A stretch of 64,000 nucleotides of DNA from Abelmoschus esculentus (lineage: Eukaryota > Streptophyta > Magnoliopsida > Malvales > Malvaceae): positions 2,162,501-2,226,500 of the forward strand of contig JAUCBN010000016.1 of assembly GCA_035048815.1 (NCBI GenBank), given 5' to 3'. Made by a program: the position numbers and the translations under genes. Under the pieces are notes generated by a model. It worked only from the letters and a program-made list of their open reading frames with translations. It did no database searches and was not told the DNA's origin. Below are positions 60,946-64,000 of the stretch, one piece after another (position 1 is the stretch's first letter; every line of letters starts with the position of its first letter).

Positions 60946-63037
60946 CCGTGGGAGTATCAGTAAAACGACGGTTTTATCCTTTCGTTTCGATCTTATTTCG
61001 TATTTTAGAGACGAAGTGAAAATGTTGATAAAAGGTCGAACTATAGATATAATATATGGGTTTAATTTAAATTTAGTGTCAGATTAGCGTTGTTTTTTAA
61101 AAAATATAATGTAAATATATTTTTGAATTATTTAATTTAAGATTTAAGTATTTAATAATATTATTAAAATACGATTTTGATAAAATAAATTATTATTTGA
61201 AGATATGATCGCGTAACTTAAAACTATGTATGTTTAAATGATGTTAAAAATTGGTATAATATATAAAATATATTAATTTAAACTATCATAAAAATACTTT
61301 TATATAAAAACCTAGAATTTAATAATTGTGGTAACCCATGAAAATCATAAAATATAGACTTTTTTATTTAAAAAATTGACATAAAAAGAAAATTTGAACT
61401 AGTGAAAAAATTTTAAGTTTTTAGAATTTAACGGGTGGTCTAATGGAGAAGATAATATTTATCCAAAAACATTCGAGTTTAATTAACTTTGTTTATAAGA
61501 TGAATATGTTTTATCAAAGGTAGAAGTGAACAAAATTCAACTCAATGTCCTAAACTTAATTCAATTTTTAAAAAAAGTAATATTTAAATTCTAAAATAAA
61601 AATTAAAAAAAAAACTCAAAATATTTAATTATTAGTAGATCATTATTAGTATATTATAATTTATTTGTTTGATATATATGTGTATATCACATAAGAAAAA
61701 TATAAAAAATATATATGTATATATGTATTTAGTGTTTATTAAAAACTATCTAAATAGAACTAATTAGTACCAAAACTTTATAAATATTTACAATTAAAAT
61801 TGAACAGAAATTCGAACAACTTAACTCATTCGAATTTTATAAATTCGATTTAATTTAAAAAAAATAAAATCTAAGTTATAAATATGACTCTATAAGTTGA
61901 TTATTTTTTTTTTATTTGTTTCGATCAAATGTTTACTCCAAATCAAAGGGTTAAAAAGAAAAAAAAGATATATTTCTTTATAACACTAGTTTTTGAGATA
62001 TAAAATAAATACATTAATAAATAATATAAGAAGGTTGAAATTTAATATTCCTTTACAATTGCAAGATGATCTTAAAAGATTAGCTTTTAAACATGGCTTA
62101 ATACATTTTTCTTCTAAATTATATATATATTTAATTTATTTTTAAATTATTTTTTAACTTGTTTTATCCCTTATATTTTACATTATTATCAAATTATCCC
62201 TAAAATATCTGAAAAGCTTTAAACCTCCACTGATAATATAACAGCTCGTATTTGTTTAGGTTTTGATCCATCACATCACCGAACTTAGATTCAAGAACAT
62301 AGGGAAAGAACCAGACACTGGAAATATGTAAATAAATAATGTTTTGTCATGTTTCGATGGGGAGAAAGTGGTGCAGTCTACAAACTGCAAACACATGGGA
62401 TTCATTAAAACCAGGGGCGAAAGCTGATGTTTTGTCATGAACGTGGAGTAATTAATATAAATTATCTTTTATTAGTGGGTGTTTAGATGGAAAAAATAAT
62501 TAAGTAACAAAACATTATTTCTGGTTTGGATTGGATACAAGACAAGTTGATAAACGAGCTCATTGAAAGATATTTCTACTAAGTGTTGTTATATTGTCCG
62601 AAATCAATAAGTGATTTTAATAAAAAAATAAAAAATATAATAATTTATGTCATATTTTATTATGATAATTTTAATTAGAATTTGAGTCTTATACTTTCAT
62701 ATCACACATATATAATCATAGTGAAATTAAAACATTACCCGATAATTCTGAGGAATAATAGTAACCAAAAAAGAATGTTGTTTTTATCGAGGATTTTATA
62801 TCTCTTACTATTATTTATTAATGTATAAAATTGAGATATATCTTTTATCGTTATATTTTTTAATAATCTTTAAATGATTATAAGATAAAATTTATTTATA
62901 TTATTTTTAATTTTTTAATAAAGTATATTCGTTATAAATAAAATCATTTAAATTTAAATTTTAAAAAAATATAATTCTTTTACCGAAATCACTGATGGAG
63001 CTTGTATGATATATATAGTTTTCCACTCATCAAATAT
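60946..63037. other. Intergenic AT-rich DNA upstream of the SOUL gene
   Basis: About 2.1 kb of AT-rich sequence. A segment near 61520-61870 (GTGAACAAAATTCAACTC to ATTCGAATTTTATAAATTCG) resembles the TCGAG-type element at 26038-26751. No gene. Confidence 0.5.
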
Positions 63038-63068
63038 GGAAAAATTATTACATGAACTCTTTCCATCA

Positions 63069-63267
63069 AAAAATTATATCATGGTTAGTTTCACCACCTG
63101 TCCATGGGACAAACCAATAAAAACTGTCTATTTCATCAATTTTTTCATGTCATAATTTTTTTTCAAGTGAATCTTCACTTGAAAAATTAAAAAATAATGA
63201 GATGGACAATTTCTATTGATTGGTCCCATGGATAACGTGATGGGACTGACCCATGATATAATTTTTC
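63069..63267. mobile_element. Nested MITE inserted in MITE copy 2
   Basis: About 199 bp forming a long hairpin: AAAAATTATATCATGG at the left and its reverse complement at the right, with further paired blocks CCATGGGAC and a TTCAAGTGAA/TTCACTTGAA centre. It is flanked by the exact 10-bp repeat CTTTCCATCA (63059-63068 and 63268-63277). Copy 1 of the host MITE has a single CTTTCCACCA here, an empty site. Confidence 0.8.
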
Positions 63268-63461
63268 CTTTCCATCACTTAGGATATGGTTCCAACCAAT
63301 TAAATTAAGACACATAATATATTTTTTCCATATCAAATTTACACATAAGCATTGGCCAAATTATCTAATTTAATGTCTTTGATTTAAAAAAAATATTATC
63401 AAAGATTTCTTGTGTCATCTTTCTCTTCTTTAAAATCTTCCTAATTAATTTTTTATATAGA

Positions 63462-63826
63462 TTTGGGTTTAGGATTTAGAGTTTAGGGTCTATGTTTAAG
63501 GATTAGTGGTTTATGGTTTATGTGATTTAGGGTTTATGTGGTTTAGGTTTAGGATTAGAGTTAGGGTTTAGGGTTATATGTTATTATTTAGGTTAGGGTT
63601 AGGGTTTAGGGTTTAGGTTTAGAATTTAGTGTTAGGGTTTAGGGTTTAGGTTTAGAGTTTAGTGTTTAGGATTTAGGGTTAGGGTTAGTGTTAGGTTTAG
63701 GGTTTAGTGTTTAAGGTTAATGTTTAGGGTTTAGAGTTTAGGGTTAGGGTTAGGGTTTAGGGTTTAAGGTTAGGGTTAGTGTTAGAGTTTAGAGTTTAGG
63801 GTTATGATTTAGGGTTAGGGATTAAA
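63462..63826 (+). repeat. Degenerate telomere-like array in MITE copy 2
   Basis: About 365 bp of TTTAGGG, GGTTTAGGGTTAGGG and related units in one orientation, longer than the array in copy 1 (about 250 bp). It sits between matching MITE arms. Confidence 0.8.
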
Positions 63827-64000
63827 AAAAGTTAATTAAAAAAAATTGAACAATAAAGAGGAAGACAACATAAAAATCTTTGGTAATATTTTTTTTCCAT
63901 TTTTAAATTAAATGCATTAAAGTGGATGATTTAGATGATATTTATGTGTAAATATGATATAAAAAAATATATTATATGTTTTATTTTAATTGGTTGAGAT

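Larger units (their letters stand above)
63038..64000. mobile_element. Mutator-like MITE with telomere-like repeats, copy 2 (runs off the window)
   Basis: Same terminus as copy 1 (ATTATTACATGAACTCTTTC), same inner blocks (GGATATGG, CAACCAATTAAATTA, GACACATAATATATTTTTT) and same right-hand blocks, ending in ATTGGTTGAGAT at base 64000. Its end is therefore just outside the window. It carries a nested MITE at 63069-63267 and a longer TTTAGGG-like array. Confidence 0.75.

Noticed and set aside
1..64000. CRISPR arrays, operons or bacterial-type elements
   Set aside because: The sequence is plant nuclear DNA with introns; no regularly spaced palindromic repeats were seen.

Overview
This is a plant nuclear window: long AT-rich intergenic DNA, multi-exon genes with GT-AG introns, and many small non-autonomous transposons. 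Gene content is typical of a dicot. The repeat style (short elements built of TCGAG/CGGGTA motifs) suggests a Malvales genome such as cotton, but that is only an impression. All exon models were read by hand from splice sites and reading frame.

Layout, left to right. 1-2260 (-): 1,4-dihydroxy-2-naphthoyl-CoA synthase (MENB), 3' end cut by the window edge, with a peroxisomal PTS2 signal. 2858-5569 (-): an intact polygalacturonase. 9179-11585 (-): a second polygalacturonase of another clade that looks partly decayed. 16579-20347 (-): an LRR receptor kinase of subfamily II (NIK-like), 11 exons. 23521-25491 and 28754-30402 (-): tandem paralogues of a multi-pass membrane protein family. 32236-35751 (-): a CRM-domain chloroplast intron-splicing factor (CAF1/CAF2). 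36145-37665 (-): RNA polymerase subunit RPB10. 40552-41854 (+): a pyroglutamyl-peptidase I-like C15 peptidase. 44564-44955 (-): a lipid-transfer-protein-like gene broken by a frameshift. 52321-59591 (+): a class I KNOX homeobox gene (KNAT2/KNAT6 type) with a 5.66-kb third intron. 60073-60880 (-): a SOUL haem-binding family protein.

The order polygalacturonase / CAF / C15 peptidase / KNOX resembles, from memory, the Arabidopsis At1g23380-At1g23460 neighbourhood (KNAT6, CAF2, peptidase C15, polygalacturonase). If so, this is an old conserved block, and it favours CAF2 and KNAT6 as names.

The genes do not form one pathway. The notable features are evolutionary: a tandem duplication whose breakpoint left a relic of the CAF 3' end between the two membrane-protein copies; loss of the ancestral start codon in one copy; decay in one polygalacturonase; and layered MITEs. 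One Mutator-like MITE family carries telomere-like TTTAGGG arrays inside it. One copy is inserted in a Stowaway element with a 9-bp target duplication, and another hosts a nested MITE. No wholly new functional system was recognised.
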